From Ornithodoros turicata (taxonomy: Eukaryota > Arthropoda > Arachnida > Ixodida > Argasidae): 64,000 nucleotides of DNA. The stretch is taken from NCBI RefSeq assembly GCF_037126465.1, contig NC_088209.1, positions 21,023,146 to 21,087,145 of the forward strand. Direction: 5' to 3'. Both the position numbers and the translations under genes were made by a program. The stretch's first letter is position 1. Every line of letters starts with the position of its first letter. Under the pieces are notes generated by a model. The model saw only the letters and a list, made by a program, of their open reading frames with translations, was not told the origin of the DNA and made no database searches. This document shows positions 1-11,399 of the stretch, piece after piece.

Positions 1-149
1 GGAGGCGCGCTCTCTAAATTGAAGCCGAGCAGTGTCGCGACAACGAGGTCCCTCTTTAAAAAAAATAACAACTGGAGGAACCTTTTTTCTTTTCTTTATT
101 CACTGCTAGCGCCGCGAAATAACTGTGGCTAATTGAGCGGCGTCCAGAT

Positions 150-372
150 GTGGACAGAGGGAGAGAGGACAGCTTGAAGGAGAGCGAAACAGGGGCGTTA
201 GTGTGCGTCATGGGCCGGCTTCAAGGGGAAGGACGTCTGTCTGGAAAGTCTGTCGAAAAACACAGGAAAACTCTCGGACAGCACAGCCAGCGGAGGGATT
301 CGAACTCACCACTTCCCAGGTCTACCACCGACGAGCGGTTGCTGTAGTCCACCTCGGCCATGCCGCTGGTGC
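150..372 (-). repeat. tRNA-headed SINE copy, minus strand
   Basis: On the minus strand this reads as a tRNA-derived head followed by a SINE body. The reverse complement contains a B-box-like GTTCGAATCC near position 300. The same body (positions 180-300, 'cctgggccg..tt' and 'gacagcaca' segments) recurs at 24438-24680, 42600-42840 and 62945-63120 on the minus strand and at 55908-56150 on the plus strand. Such elements are transcribed by Pol III from internal promoters and moved by a partner LINE. The short open frames across it are fortuitous. Confidence 0.7.
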
Positions 373-397
373 AAGCTATTACTATTGCTGTATTATC

Positions 398-812
398 TAT
401 CGGAGCTTTAAAGGGTTAGTAAAGTGCAAACATTTCCCCTCGCGGAATGAAAGATCCCGTTACCTTCACACTAACACAAAAGGAACGGGAGTCATCCGTT
501 GCGTCGCGTTCGTGATTTATGAGCGAAAGTAACCGCAATTTACGCTTTCCCTCTTCTTCCTCCTTCTCGAGAAGTGCGCCAATGAGGAGAGGACCTCCCA
601 CGATGATTGGACACATATTTGCGGAGGCCAGGGAGAGCGCCCTCCGCATTGTCGGCCACGTTGAGAAGGAGAGGGGCAGGGAAAGCGTAAATTGCGGTTT
701 CTTTCGCCCATAAATCACGAACGACACAACTGACGATTCCCATTCCTTTTGTATAGGTGTCAAGGTAACAGAATCTTTCATTACCGCGAGGAGAAGTTTT
801 TGCACTTGATCG
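398..812. mobile_element. Palindromic MITE, family F, copy 1
   Basis: Long imperfect inverted repeat. The left arm runs from about 398 (AAAGTGCAAA, GGAACGGGAGTC, CGTTCGTGATTTATG) and the right arm returns the same words in reverse complement by about 812. The centre holds GAGGAGAGGACC-type sequence. Related copies lie at 24690-25085 and 53862-54092. The 170-codon minus-strand frame across it is a by-product of the palindrome and shows no known domain. Confidence 0.65.
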
Positions 813-929
813 TCACTTTTAATAGGAACTCCTCTCTGAATTGCATCGATCTTCGCAAAACTTGTATTTACTGAGTTATCTTCCAAGAGCCAATTATCCT
901 CTAATTTGTTCTGGTTTCCTCCCGCCATC

Positions 930-2700
930 GCTGCGCTGTCTTGATGAGTATTTTCAAAGCCTCAGGAGAACCCTTGCAGCATCACAGGTCCATTCACATG
1001 CAGTACACTTAAGTGTTTATTCGCACAGTAGACAAAATTGCTTAGCCTAGGTTAGTATCATCCACTTGGTTCGTATTTACAACACAACGCGCTGATATTG
1101 GGGACGTTTTCGCGTGCACGAAAGTATTGACGGGTGAATGTTTTTATAACCTGTGTTTGCACAACGACGCAGAAACTTTATTAAAAAAAGTCCGCACGAA
1201 AGTTTTCAACCTGTTTACGCTTCACGAACGGGGTAATTGTTTACTTTGAGCATACTCGGTTAGAACCCATTGCGCTGTGTAGCATATATTATAGCGGGAC
1301 TTGGCTGCGAAAAACACTCCCACCTGCTGGTCAATTGGAGAGAAGGAGAGCAGATGGCAGCGTGCTGCAGGGTGGAAGCGCACCGCACAGAGACGGACAG
1401 CGGTTATGATTACTCATGTCCATCTGTAATGCTGTGTGGGATGTCCGTCGAACGTGGCAAGAACGTACGCACGGTCAGTCGATGCGAGGAAGGAATATGG
1501 TGAGGGAGTTCGTTCCCATCTGTGAACGAACTGCACTACACCCACTTAAATGGAGACTCCGCACCAAAACGTGTTGAGGTAACAGAGCGGCATCAATCCG
1601 CACCGTATCATATTTCAGTGAATACAATTTCTCATCTCCGAGTGGCACAGATAATTAGAAGAGGAATATATTCCTTCGAGTAATTAGGCGCTCCTCCAAG
1701 GAAAAGCAGTCCAACAACGCTGGGCTTCCCCTCACCGGTATTCCTCGTGTGAGACTTTCGGCTCGTGTCGGCTCTCGGAATATTTTAGAACGAAATGCGA
1801 GGAAGCAGATGACTGGTCATTTATGTGACAGAAAGAAGTTACAAAGCACGTGCACGAAAAACAGCCGTGGCCTACACCAGACTACCGGTGACGTCATTCA
1901 TGGTGCAGGAGGTACGAGAGGGAGCCATCAGGAGTTTCGGTTTCGTTTTCAGCTTCCCAGCTCTTTTGGCAACTAACGGATCCCCAACTGCCAAACCAAC
2001 TTTATTTCTCATTTCGAGGGAATGTATCAAAACTTAGTTACACAACCGTTATAATGGTTTCAGATTGTCCCGGAGTCTCCCTTTAAGCACTTTGTGTAGC
2101 ATTGGGAGATGATGACTGAAGTGACTTACGTAAGGAAGTAACTTGCTACAAACAACCAAAGACCTCACAAACGTGAAATATATTCACTGGTTTCATTGTA
2201 CATACCATCACATCAATGTTATAAATTTTCTTTATATAATCTATTCAAGAATGTCCAAGCGCCGTCGGCGTGGTCTCTATACGTATTTCAAACCGATCCC
2301 TCTTGTTCACATACTCCAACAGCGATGTACTCTTGGGTAAATCGACATCGAATTCGGCAACGTGGAACGCTCTAGAGTGCTCTCACCAACGCCGTCGGAG
2401 CAATTGCGAAATCTGGTTGGGATCCGGTCACGTTACTGCGCGAGCTTCCGCTGACTAGTATTTCTCGATGAAAGATGAATAGTATTCTGTTGCGCCCATG
2501 CCTGCCATGTTCTGAATTTTGCGTCGTCGTCGTTTTCACTACCAGGGAAATACCGGAAGTCATGTGAGTTACCATTCGATCTCTGCTCCTCTCTTCCAAC
2601 CTGACGCGTTCGGCTTCTGCACGGTTCCCCCGGCTCGAAGACTGAGTGGGACGCGGTCTGAGCCGCTGCAGCTCGGAGTATCAGGACCAGTCAAATATAC
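930..2700. other. No gene recognised
   Basis: Only short open frames without recognisable domains, no LINE or SINE sequence that I can place, and no obvious splice-bounded conserved exon. Confidence 0.5.
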
Positions 2701-2714
2701 CGTCCATAAGTGAC

Positions 2715-2935
2715 GAAAGGCGGAGGCGGAGCCTATTTTGCACGTGCATAATGGCTACAAAATGGGCTCCGCCTCCCGTTTTCAAGAAATCAAGGGAGAG
2801 AACTTTGTCATTCGTGCATAATGTCATTCGGCTCCGTGTGCCGTTTTCAACAAATCAGGGGCGAGAACGTTATCATTCGGGATGATGGTGGGCTAGGAGC
2901 GTGCTATGTGATGAAACTCATTTTTAAGAGCGCAA
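2715..2935. repeat. Degenerate TA-type palindromic MITE
   Basis: The right arm ends with GGTTGGCTAGGAGCGTGCTATG-like sequence, a tract like GTGAAGTTCAT, then TTTTTAAGAG, as in the well-preserved copy at 53552-53800. The centre uses the 'GGCTCCGCC' variant also seen at 57723-57938. The left terminus is eroded. Confidence 0.6.
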
Positions 2936-3036
2936 CCTACCTCGGTGCCGATTTTAAACACGTATTCTCGTCAAAATGCAAGGAAAGGAGAAACGTCACC
3001 ATATGAAATGCCACATCTTCGATGACTTGATTATGG

Positions 3037-3179
3037 TTTTGTGGCGGCCAGTGGACGACGATGAAGATGTGCCTCTGCTGGCGCGCGGCACTCCGCCTGC
3101 CAGCTAGTTCTACAGGCCCGCTGGGACATTCCATCATCGCCGGTCAGGACTCATGTAGAGGGACACCACCTCCTCTTCA
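3037..3179 (+). repeat. Left LTR of the TRIM-like element
   Basis: Aligns with 3804-3973 over nearly its whole length (GTGGACGACGATGAAGA, GGGACATTCCATCATCG, TCAGGACTCATGTAGAGG). It lacks about 27 bases present in the right copy at 3875-3908. Confidence 0.65.
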
Positions 3180-3181
3180 TT

Positions 3182-3194
3182 TGGTGACCCGAAC
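3182..3194 (+). other. Putative primer binding site
   Basis: TGGTGACCCGAAC begins two bases after the left LTR. Its complement ends in ACCA, as expected for pairing with a tRNA 3' end. I did not identify which tRNA. Confidence 0.5.
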
Positions 3195-3790
3195 AACGAA
3201 CACCATGTTCGGCGTAATTCGGCCATTCACCATCCTAAATTTTTCGGCAAACCAGCAGCGAACCCGCCTCTAGCAGGCAAGGCGCACCGGGACCACTGTT
3301 CCACCGGGGACCCGCAGGGACACCACAGTAAGCTGACTTTCCTGCCTCCACCTGCTTCATGATGGTCCTCCCCGGCACTTCTCTGGCGACAACCCAGCAT
3401 TCACGCTGTCGTACCGGTCGCGGTACTGTCGCCCCTTCCGCAACACACTCACCCAGCAACAATCACCACCCAGCAACAATCACCACTCAGCAACAATCAA
3501 CGCTCGGCAGCAAGCACTCAGCGCACTCAACAAGGGCTCAACGCACTCAGCAGACACTCAACACAGTCAGCAACAACTCAATCATCCAAGCACTCAACAT
3601 ACACATCTCATCACTGGAACCCGCCCGGATCGAAGCGCTCTTGTTCCCGCCATCCCGCTGCTGCTGCATCAAGAACCACAGTCACAGTCACAGCCGTGTG
3701 TCGAGTCGTCCTCCATCCACGAGTCGTCCTCATTCTCCTCTTCATGGTATCGTCGACGCGGACCTCAACCGCATGCACTGCTCCGCGTCT

Positions 3791-3803
3791 GAGGGGGGGG
3801 GAG
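3791..3803 (+). other. Polypurine tract
   Basis: A run of G with flanking GA directly abuts the right LTR start TGATGTGG, the expected position for plus-strand priming. Confidence 0.6.
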
Positions 3804-3973
3804 TGATGTGGCGGCACGTGGACGACGATGAAGACGTGCCTCTGGTGGCGCGCGGCACTGCGCCTGCCAGCTAGTTCTACCGGCACAGTCCAGTGAGGCC
3901 ACGCACATCTGCCCGCTGGGACATTCCATCATCGTCGGTCAGGACTCATGTAGAGGAACACCACCTCCTCTAC
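3804..3973 (+). repeat. Right LTR of the TRIM-like element
   Basis: Starts TGATGTGG directly after the polypurine tract and ends in ACCTCCTCTACC. Divergence from the left copy, including the 27-base indel, points to an old insertion. Confidence 0.65.
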
Positions 3974-5960
3974 CGTTTCTTTTTGTTGCGTTGTATTATG
4001 TCGATCATGACTGAGAGGTAAAGGATCTATTCCCTCGAAAATTTCGCAAATCGGTACTGGTTATTAAACGACGTCGAAAGGAAAATCAATAAAGCTGCCG
4101 CAGTCGTAGCGAGAATTCAGAATGAGAAACGCCACGACGGATATTGAACATACAGCCCACGCACTCACTAATGATCTTCAAGGTGAGATTTCAAAAGGGG
4201 ACTCTCAGACGATGGAAAGGCTGTGAAACTTTCTGAGCTCCCCCTCTCAAATTCTCTCTCTCCCTCTCTCTGTCTTTTTTGATACTATTATATGTGACAC
4301 AAGCAGTCACAGACAACGAATTGGGTGCTTTATTGCTTCCTTTTCTCTGTTTCTTCTTGCTTGTGGTTTCGTTGTAAAGAAACCAAGAAAGAGCAAACGT
4401 CAGGGGAAAAAAAAGGTTGAGAAATCGGTTTATTCTGCGCGGATGAACCTGGTAATGACAAAAGAACCAGTGTATTTATTCCCTAACATCTCGCTTATTA
4501 ACGTTGAGCATAGGTCCGCAGTTTTGTCCAAACTGCATTAACAGGAGTATTCGGTTTCGCCATCCACTGTACGCTATACCGACAGGAAAAGTGAGGGATT
4601 ACATACCATCGTTGTCAGCAGCAACTGACTGTCTTTCCAAGGCCTTTCGAAGTACAACATTTAATAACCCTGTCGGACGGCAAATGGAATGGCACTCTCT
4701 GCGTATGACAGTCGTTCATTTGTATTGCATCGAGCTACACGAAAGGAACACTAAATGTCATTCGCAAATGATGTCAATGTCAATAATTAAGACACCCAGG
4801 GCCGAACATATGATGCATTATACAGGTACATTAGTTACATTTATATCTCTTTTCCCCGAAACTAGCGAAATATTAAATTGCTTCACAAAATCGTTGCATT
4901 CGACGACGCTTAGTTGGCTAAGTATCACAAGCCAAGACAAAGCCTATCTACACCACACTTGGCAACCTGGCGACTGGGAACGAGGATAGTTGTCCAAAAA
5001 ACAGTGTAAAGCCTTACTTCCTTCCTTCGTGTCAAAAATCTTAAATGCGTGATAGAATATTGCAGTACCAACTTTTCATTCGTCTCTGATTTCTTCAAAC
5101 GGTTTATCGTTGTTGTTTTTGCTACCCCTCTATTGCGAGAGTACGCAAGCGGTGCCAGAAGCAGAAGCGAATGTGTTCCCCGAACTCACATTCCATTCCA
5201 AGTATTGTCATTTGGTTTCACCATGTGATACGGAACGCAAACAGTGCGTATGTGATTTTCTGGGAATGACATTCAGTTTGCCGCGTGACCGAGGGGTATT
5301 ACTGGATAAGATATATATAATATATATGTGTATACGATAAGATATGGGAACGGGACCGTGTTCCAAACGCCAGCAACTTGCATTACTACCGTAGTCTAAT
5401 CTTCTCTACTGCTCTGGTGACGCACGAATGCGAGCGATAAAAGGAAACGAAAGGACTCTAATCGTCAGAAGCTTCTAAACCTTAATGCATGTCTGATGGT
5501 GCTGACACTTTGATGAGTATGCTAATCAAACGTACGAATTCGATACAGGTCATTAATGGCATTGTTTAAGGTTTCAAGGAGGAGAGGATGTTCCAGTGCA
5601 CATATTGAGTGGCGTTGATGGAACTCGGAAAATGCAGGGATTTCCGGGAACCCGATGAAACTTCGATGAAGTCTTCGTAAGTAAGTTGATAGGGCTTCAT
5701 TAAGACCTTAATGAATCTTTCATTGCGCGTAGGGAGAGTGCACACTGTCCACGCAACCATGTCCAGTATCCAAATTCCGCATTCGTCATGGCTGCTTCAA
5801 GTCATCCACGGAAGACTAGGGACACACCGTTTACCGAAGCAGTACGATGTACTGAAAGTACAAGTACACGGGAATTTCTGGCATATATCTTATCAGTGCC
5901 TTGATCTATACTCAGTCAACCATAGGCTCTCATACCTTAAGTGCTTGGTGGTGGAGGGAC
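3974..5960. other. No gene recognised
   Basis: A 161-codon plus-strand frame at 4504-4989 shows no domain, signal peptide or repeat signature and is probably chance. A short tail of the CCCAAGCAGCAC palindrome family may lie near 5836-5870. Nothing else is supported. Confidence 0.45.
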
Positions 5961-5967
5961 GATGTTC

Positions 5968-6110
5968 AAAGGAAGAGGAGTGAGGTCTGACTCCTCAGAC
6001 AAGGGGGCAACTTTCACTCCTTTGTGAAAAGGGGAGGGGAGAAGGGGGAGTAAAAGAGAAAGGATAGAAAGGGTAAGAAATTAAAAGAAATGAGAAATTA
6101 GAAACAAGGA
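5968..6110 (+). repeat. LINE B 3' end fragment
   Basis: Matches in the same order the 3' UTR of the LINE B copy at 11400-14190 (read on its minus strand). Shared words are TCAGACAAGG, TTTCACTCCTTTGTGAAA, GGGGAGAAGGG and AAATTAAAAGAAATGAGAAA. A 5'-truncated retrotransposed copy is the simplest reading. Confidence 0.7.
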
Positions 6111-6235
6111 GAGACAGACATCAGTGACAAGGGATGGAGAGAGAAGGAGGGAGAAGGAAAGCGTTCACGACAGACCCACAGAGGAGGTGAAAGCTAGGAG
6201 CGCCTTTCTACGGGTGGGTGGGACCCTGCGGGTAC

Positions 6236-6670
6236 ACACACACACACACACACACACAAAGAGACGATGATAACATGGGGCTGATGCCGGCCAGCAGGCT
6301 GGGCGCTGCCCTAATGTCATTTGTAGATAGTGAGAGATGATGATGGAGATGAGGATTCAGGTGATCAAAGCAGGGTGGAGAGGCCTGTTGAGGACAGGAA
6401 ATCCCAAAGATGACGGATACCTTGGTGCGTATAAGCGGTACTGGACCATGGGCCCGGCATCTCGCCTATGGTAAAGGGGCAGTGGTCGATTGTATGCATT
6501 CCGCGCTGCAAGATCTCGTACTCCCGCCAGCTGGTAGTCAGGGCAGTCCATAAGTAGGTGGTGTAGGTCAGCACGCACATTGCATGATGCACGAAGGTCC
6601 GATGGCGCACGGCCAAGGCGCTGCCTCATAATGGGGTAACTGCAACACTCAGCCGCATACGGGTACAAAA
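6236..6670 (-). pseudogene. LINE A 3' end, truncated and frameshifted
   Basis: On the minus strand this encodes the last 140 or so residues of the LINE A protein with at least one frame break. MRQRLGRAPSDL, a cysteine/histidine knuckle of the form C-x2-C..HHLLMDCPDY (here with one Cys changed), and the terminal LSSTGLSTLL in another frame are all visible. It ends in a (CA)n tract at 6236-6258, the plus-strand view of the family's (TG)n tail. The intact relative is at 44241-46412. Confidence 0.85.
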
Positions 6671-8114
6671 TCTTGTCTAGAGAGCCACTTTCAGTACATC
6701 GTGCTGTTTGGGTAGCGTAGTACACATTTTCTTTTTCTCTCATGGAATTCGCGTCTTTCGGATCGTTCATGTGGGGTTGGGGGGCTGACACGTAAATAAT
6801 TTTACGCCAGCGATTGGCGTTGCGGTTTGGTGTTAGGTTGATTGATTAATCTGGGGTTTAAGGGCGCAACATCAACGGTTTGGTGTAGGGTTAAGTTATA
6901 TAAAATAATGTAATGAATATAAATTTGTATTTTATTGCTTAGCTTTAAATAATTATTTAAGTTGTCAATCTAAAATTCATTAATTACATCACATTCAGAA
7001 TCGCCAAAGTAAACTTTACGCCCCAATAGCTCGCGGACTTCTGGCGAAGAGGGGCCCTGCAGTTTAATATTTTTGTTTGTTTTTATGTTGTTTATGTGTT
7101 ATGATTCTTTTTTCTTTTTCTGTTTCAAAGCGTATATTTCGTAGGATTTGCGTGTACGTCTCCTCCTCTCCTCCTATTCCCCTACAAATCACGGAAGACT
7201 CTCCATGGCATTGGCGTAGAGGCAGTCCTAGCAGCGCAACCAGCCAATCGGTGACGTTAATACATTTTCTCATAACAACAAACGTGACATCCGGGAACAT
7301 CGCCATGCCTTTACGCTTACCTATATGCACTATATGCGCAGGGATGTCAATGTTATTGGTAGAATGGAGGAGAACATTTGGCACTGTGCGTTATAATTAG
7401 GGCTCGGTATTCTTGGAGCATTTCTCTTTTGCATCCTCGGACAGTGTTTTTCTTTCTTTTCGTAAATAATTGTTTACTTCTTCTGAGCGTTCAGAGAGTT
7501 TCGTCGTTTGTCTTTTACAACTGATTTAATAGACGACACTCGGTGAAAAAGCGACGACTGCGAAGCGACATACAGAGACAATTATATTGTCGTTCCTGTG
7601 TGGCGGGTGTTGACTCTACTGACTCCGCTGTTTCTTTCAGGGGTGTCTTAGAACATCAACGTTGTAGATATTTGCATAACAAGTGTCTAGATGAAAGCCT
7701 AAGAATGGGTAAAACAGCACAAATGCAGCGGAGCTGGTGGAGGAACTCTGTGCTGTAAAAAGAGCCCGCGTTTGGGCAAACAAGAGAACGGACGACACGG
7801 AAGAACTGAAGAATGGGTTCCGATTATATCGTTGAAAACCGAAACTATTGTTAGCTTCTAAGCGCTTTCAGCACCAGGGGCGCACCTGAACTCAACACAA
7901 TGCCCGGAGCAATTTCCAATGCATTCAGCTTTCCAAGGTGTGCAAAGGGCGTTCCGATATGCGGTAAGTGGGTCAGTTAGCGCGAAGTTAAGGAAATCCA
8001 TTGAGATATTGGTGAAAGGCTAGTTAAATCTGACTGGAAGATACTGCTTTGAGAGTCTTTAATTAAAATAGGTCTATACGGATGCAGACGGGGGCACTCG
8101 CAATGGATGTAGGC
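6671..8114. other. No gene recognised; AT-rich start
   Basis: 6880-7010 is AT-rich. Opposed open frames of about 107 codons at 7064-7400 overlap on both strands and show no domain. Nothing further is supported. Confidence 0.45.
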
Positions 8115-8775
8115 TTAAAGGAGTACAGAGGGCCATCCAAAAAAAATTCAGATTAAGACATCTGATGAAAGTGTGTGTGTCATTATACCGAATAGCGCGA
8201 AAGGTTTTGATATGTGCAATTTGTTTCCCAGAAAAAAACTCACACAAACATAGCTCCGCGTCTTCACCCTCAACTCGCCACTCCAGCTATAACGAGGATG
8301 AGGAGGTATGATGGCACGTCACCGATGACTGCATAAGGAGACTGGTTCTGGTTTGCCGGTCAGTGGGGGTCAGCGCCTTATCCCTTTGCCGCCGTAAACC
8401 TGTTTTGCCAGTTTTCCCGGAGAATTGGAGATAGAAGGAGCGGCCGAAGCATTACCGAGCAAGGAGAAAGGCTTTATCAGAAACCCGAACAGCCGAGTAG
8501 CAGACGACAGCGGAGTAGCAGACAACATTTCTCTAGGCCAATCAGCGAGCGTTCTCCTTATAGCGTCAGCGCGAGGTTCCAGGCAGATCACAGGCTGGTA
8601 CTGCTCTTCACCACCGTTGCGCACGGTCGCTTTTTACGGCGTATTCTAAATTCAATTTCTGCGATAATTATGACTCTGTGGTGTAAATTACTTCGCATGG
8701 TGCATCTTACTGGCCTGCTTAACAGTTTGATAGGAAGAAAACTGGGTGTTAAAAATGACTTCTGTGCTACTTTAA
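8115..8775 (-). mobile_element. TTAA-flanked element P, copy 1 (fullest copy)
   Basis: Bounded on both sides by TTAA (8115-8118, 8772-8775), with imperfect terminal inverted repeats AAAGGAGTACAGAG and AAAGTAGCACAGAA. Other copies are at 31930-32527, 34750-35416 and 49002-49581. TTAA duplication is the hallmark of piggyBac-type transposition, so this is probably a non-autonomous piggyBac-like element. It carries an 84-codon minus-strand frame (8370-8624), nearly identical in copy 2, with no transposase motif. Confidence 0.7.
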
Positions 8776-8837
8776 TGAGGATACTGCGCATGCTATTTTT
8801 GCAGGCCAGGGAGATTCCCAGGGGGATTCCATTCTTC

Positions 8838-8965
8838 TCGGGGGGGGGGGGTCTCCTAAAGGGGGGGATATATTTATTAGACGAAAGAGGAAAAAAAACG
8901 AGGGAAAGGTCAGCCAAACGGGACGTCGGCGTGCTATTCCGCAACAAAAAGAAAGGGGTGACACC
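8838..8965 (-). repeat. LINE C 3' tail
   Basis: G-run followed by GATATATTTATTAGA..AAAGGTCAGCC..TGCTATTCC. This is the reverse complement of the LINE C 3' end seen at 29718-29785 and 61354-61428 (GGAATAGCA, GCTGACCTTTCC, AATAAACATATCTCCCCCC). Confidence 0.7.
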
Positions 8966-11200
8966 CATATCTGCTGCTTTTCTGGTGTTTTTGGCCTTTG
9001 TTCGGCCTGCTTCGAGTAGGATGCAACTCCTTGTTAACTCGAGTACGTTTGTGTTCCCTCTAACCTAATCGAGTTAACTCAGGAGTAGTATTCTCCTCGA
9101 AGCGGCGTTTCAAAACCGGGTCCAGTTACTCCCTGCGTTCCAAAACAAGGTTGAGTAACGAGAGAGTTAACTCGATTCAAAGGTCGTCAAATGATGGGTA
9201 AGACCGAGTCCAGCCGCGTCTCCTCTTTTTCGGGGAACTTGGAAACGAAACTGGGCCAGCGTAAACCGAGAATAGCCTTCCACTATAGGTAACCCCTTCA
9301 AGACAGGACAAGCTGGAATGGAACATCACAGCGTCATCAGCAACATTCGCGTCATGTTGTATTGTTCTCTCTCTCTCTTTTTTCATTTAAAGTTGCTGGA
9401 AAAAGAATCGCCGAGTGCATCTTTTTGCTAAATCTTGCTACGGTATTTTCAATTTGGATTGGATAGTTGTTAGCTTTAGTCGTATATGACTTTTAGAAAC
9501 GATAGCCGTTCTGTGGAGACCCATAACGTCTTTCCACCCATCATCTTCGAAAAACGCCATGCTTACTGGATGAGAGCGTAACATGTGTTCCCAAATCTAC
9601 TCGACCGGTTAGCTACTTTCGGGTACACGTGGTACAACCGTGTCACGTGATCTACCGAACTCTTCAGTAGGTTTAGGAACGCGCAACGGTGCCCAGGGGC
9701 TCCATGCTCTGAAGGGTAAGAGAGGATGATCTCTGGCACTCACAGTACTGCCATACTCTGAATGCTCCTTGAATGGGATACGAAGCGTAGGGTAAAGGGG
9801 GGCACATTGAAACACGGGGTACACTGAAACCGTAAACGTTTCGGGTCCACTTCTTGCACAAGCAGCGCCACCTTTCGACGGTAGCATCGTTCCACAGTTC
9901 TGCTCCATTCAGAACAGCGCCACGGTGTGGCGTAAAGCGGGTCGCCCCTGATCCAAGCAACAAACAAAGGTTGGGCCAAGCTTGGCAATGGTTAGGCTGG
10001 CCTACCTTGCCTCGGTTGGTAACCTGGTTGCCTTGATTGGCCGACTGTCACCGGCCAACAAGCTTGTTTCTTGACACGGCTCTCTACCCTGGCCAATGAC
10101 TTGCCAAGAATTGGCCAGCCTCATTGTGCCAAGTTACAGACCAAAGCAGTCCTGCGGCATCGCTAATATTCATACTCAGTTGTCTTGCGGCGTAAGGTAA
10201 CGATTTATTTGTTTGTTGCTCGTATTTCCCACAACGGACAGTGAGCACGGTGTTTTTGAGCACAAAATTTTCCCACAATGGACACTGTGCACGGCGTTTC
10301 AAAGTGTAAAAAATATGGAGAGAGAGAATCATGAAAGTTCGCAATATGCCCAAGACCACTGGGACCAAACAGCTCGCACAGAAAAGCAATTGCATTTCTT
10401 GTTCTGAAAAAGTGTTATTCACAACGATTACATAGGTGTCACAGATAAAAATCAATCGCCGCCTATTTACAAGAGGGTGGCATGCCTTTGCCCTCAACAC
10501 GACCTTTCTCCTTGCATTTTCTTTGTTACGGTGTACGTTCGCACGTAAGTTCGCAAGCACTGAAGTTATCCCATTCTTTCTAGAAAGTTGTGAACAATTT
10601 CACGCCTATGTTGACACAGGTCCACGCAGACGAAAATGCTCTCTTACACACTATCAGCAACTTTCTCAGATACTGTATCACCTCACTTCCAACACGGTCG
10701 ATCACCATCACCATAGAGCACCACTGCCTGGACTGTATGGTGTCCCTGCATCGAGCCTGCAGTGCGTTGCGGAGATAAGCGTCCTGGATGTGCGCATGCT
10801 GTGATGGCTGGCTGTGTCATCGCTCGATAAACCAGTGGTAATCGGAAAACGACACACCAGTTGGCCAGTACAGTCTCTTTTGGGGGGTCACGTCATTTCT
10901 CCGCCTGTCAGACGCCACCGATTGTAATCTGCAATCTGTGTGTAGGAGGACTGCGTCATGACCAATACTGCTGATGTCGCATCGAGATAGCTAGCACCAA
11001 CCTAGGAAAGCAGCGCCACTATTGTGGACCACCGGCGCCTGTGTGTTCCGGAATCATTGGGCTGGTATGGGGGGGGGGGGGGTAGGAGGCTATGTCCTAG
11101 CTTTAAGTCGGACTCCGTCCCTGGAGCGTGACAGCACGGAAGCAGACATCCGTAAGGCATGGATGGTGTTGCCTGACGGACTGCCACCTTCCGCTAAATC
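8966..11200. other. No gene recognised; TTGGCCA-rich patch
   Basis: 9955-10130 contains many TTGGC/GCCAA words in both orientations, perhaps part of a palindromic element. A 158-codon minus-strand frame (10084-10560) lacks recognisable domains. A run of 13 G occurs near 11070. Confidence 0.45.
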
Positions 11201-11204
11201 TGGC

Positions 11205-11335
11205 GTGGTGGTATCTCGTGGAGCCATGCTCAAACTTAAAAATGAAAAAAAAAGAGGGTGGGGGAAATGGCAGGATAGGCTCGCCGTTGTTGGCCACACA
11301 GAAGTGGGCGTCGTAACGACTATAGCAAAAAAAAA
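11205..11335 (-). repeat. SINE/LINE D type 3' tail, minus strand
   Basis: The reverse complement contains CTATAGTCGTTACGACGCCCAC and GTGGCCAACAACGGCGAGC, matching the common 3' tail at 58555-58620 and 47632-47700. An A-run of 16 follows at 11326 on the plus strand. Confidence 0.6.
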
Positions 11336-11399
11336 AAAAAAACAGGAAAAAGAACACAAAACACAAAGAAAGGACGGACGGATGGAGGATAGAGCAGGA

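Larger units (their letters stand above)
3037..3973 (+). mobile_element. Small LTR retroelement (TRIM-like), about 0.94 kb
   Basis: Two direct repeats of about 143 and 170 bp flank a 0.6 kb interior. Immediately inside the left repeat is a tRNA-complementary primer binding site (TGGTGACCCGAAC). Immediately outside the right repeat is a purine tract of 13 bases. The interior encodes no gag or pol. It holds a low-complexity stretch (3450-3600) of CAGCAACAATCA-like words. This is the layout of a terminal-repeat retrotransposon in miniature, or of a large internal deletion of a BEL/Gypsy-type element. It would depend on enzymes supplied in trans. Confidence 0.65.

Noticed and set aside
416..928. 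170-codon minus-strand open frame
   Set aside because: Lies across palindrome F copy 1; no domain, and the palindrome explains the frame.
3400..3600. Possible CRISPR-like repeated CACTCAGCAACAATCA words
   Set aside because: Unit length and spacing are irregular, with no spacers; the genome is eukaryotic and the tract is simple low-complexity DNA.
3359..3874. 171-codon frame rich in His, Ser and Gln
   Set aside because: Spans the interior of the TRIM-like element and its right LTR; low-complexity repeats explain it.
4504..4989. 161-codon plus-strand open frame
   Set aside because: No recognisable motif, no splice or promoter context, and composition like surrounding non-coding DNA.
10084..10560. 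158-codon minus-strand frame with hydrophobic middle
   Set aside because: No family resemblance; overlaps the TTGGCCA-rich repeat patch and has a competing plus-strand frame.
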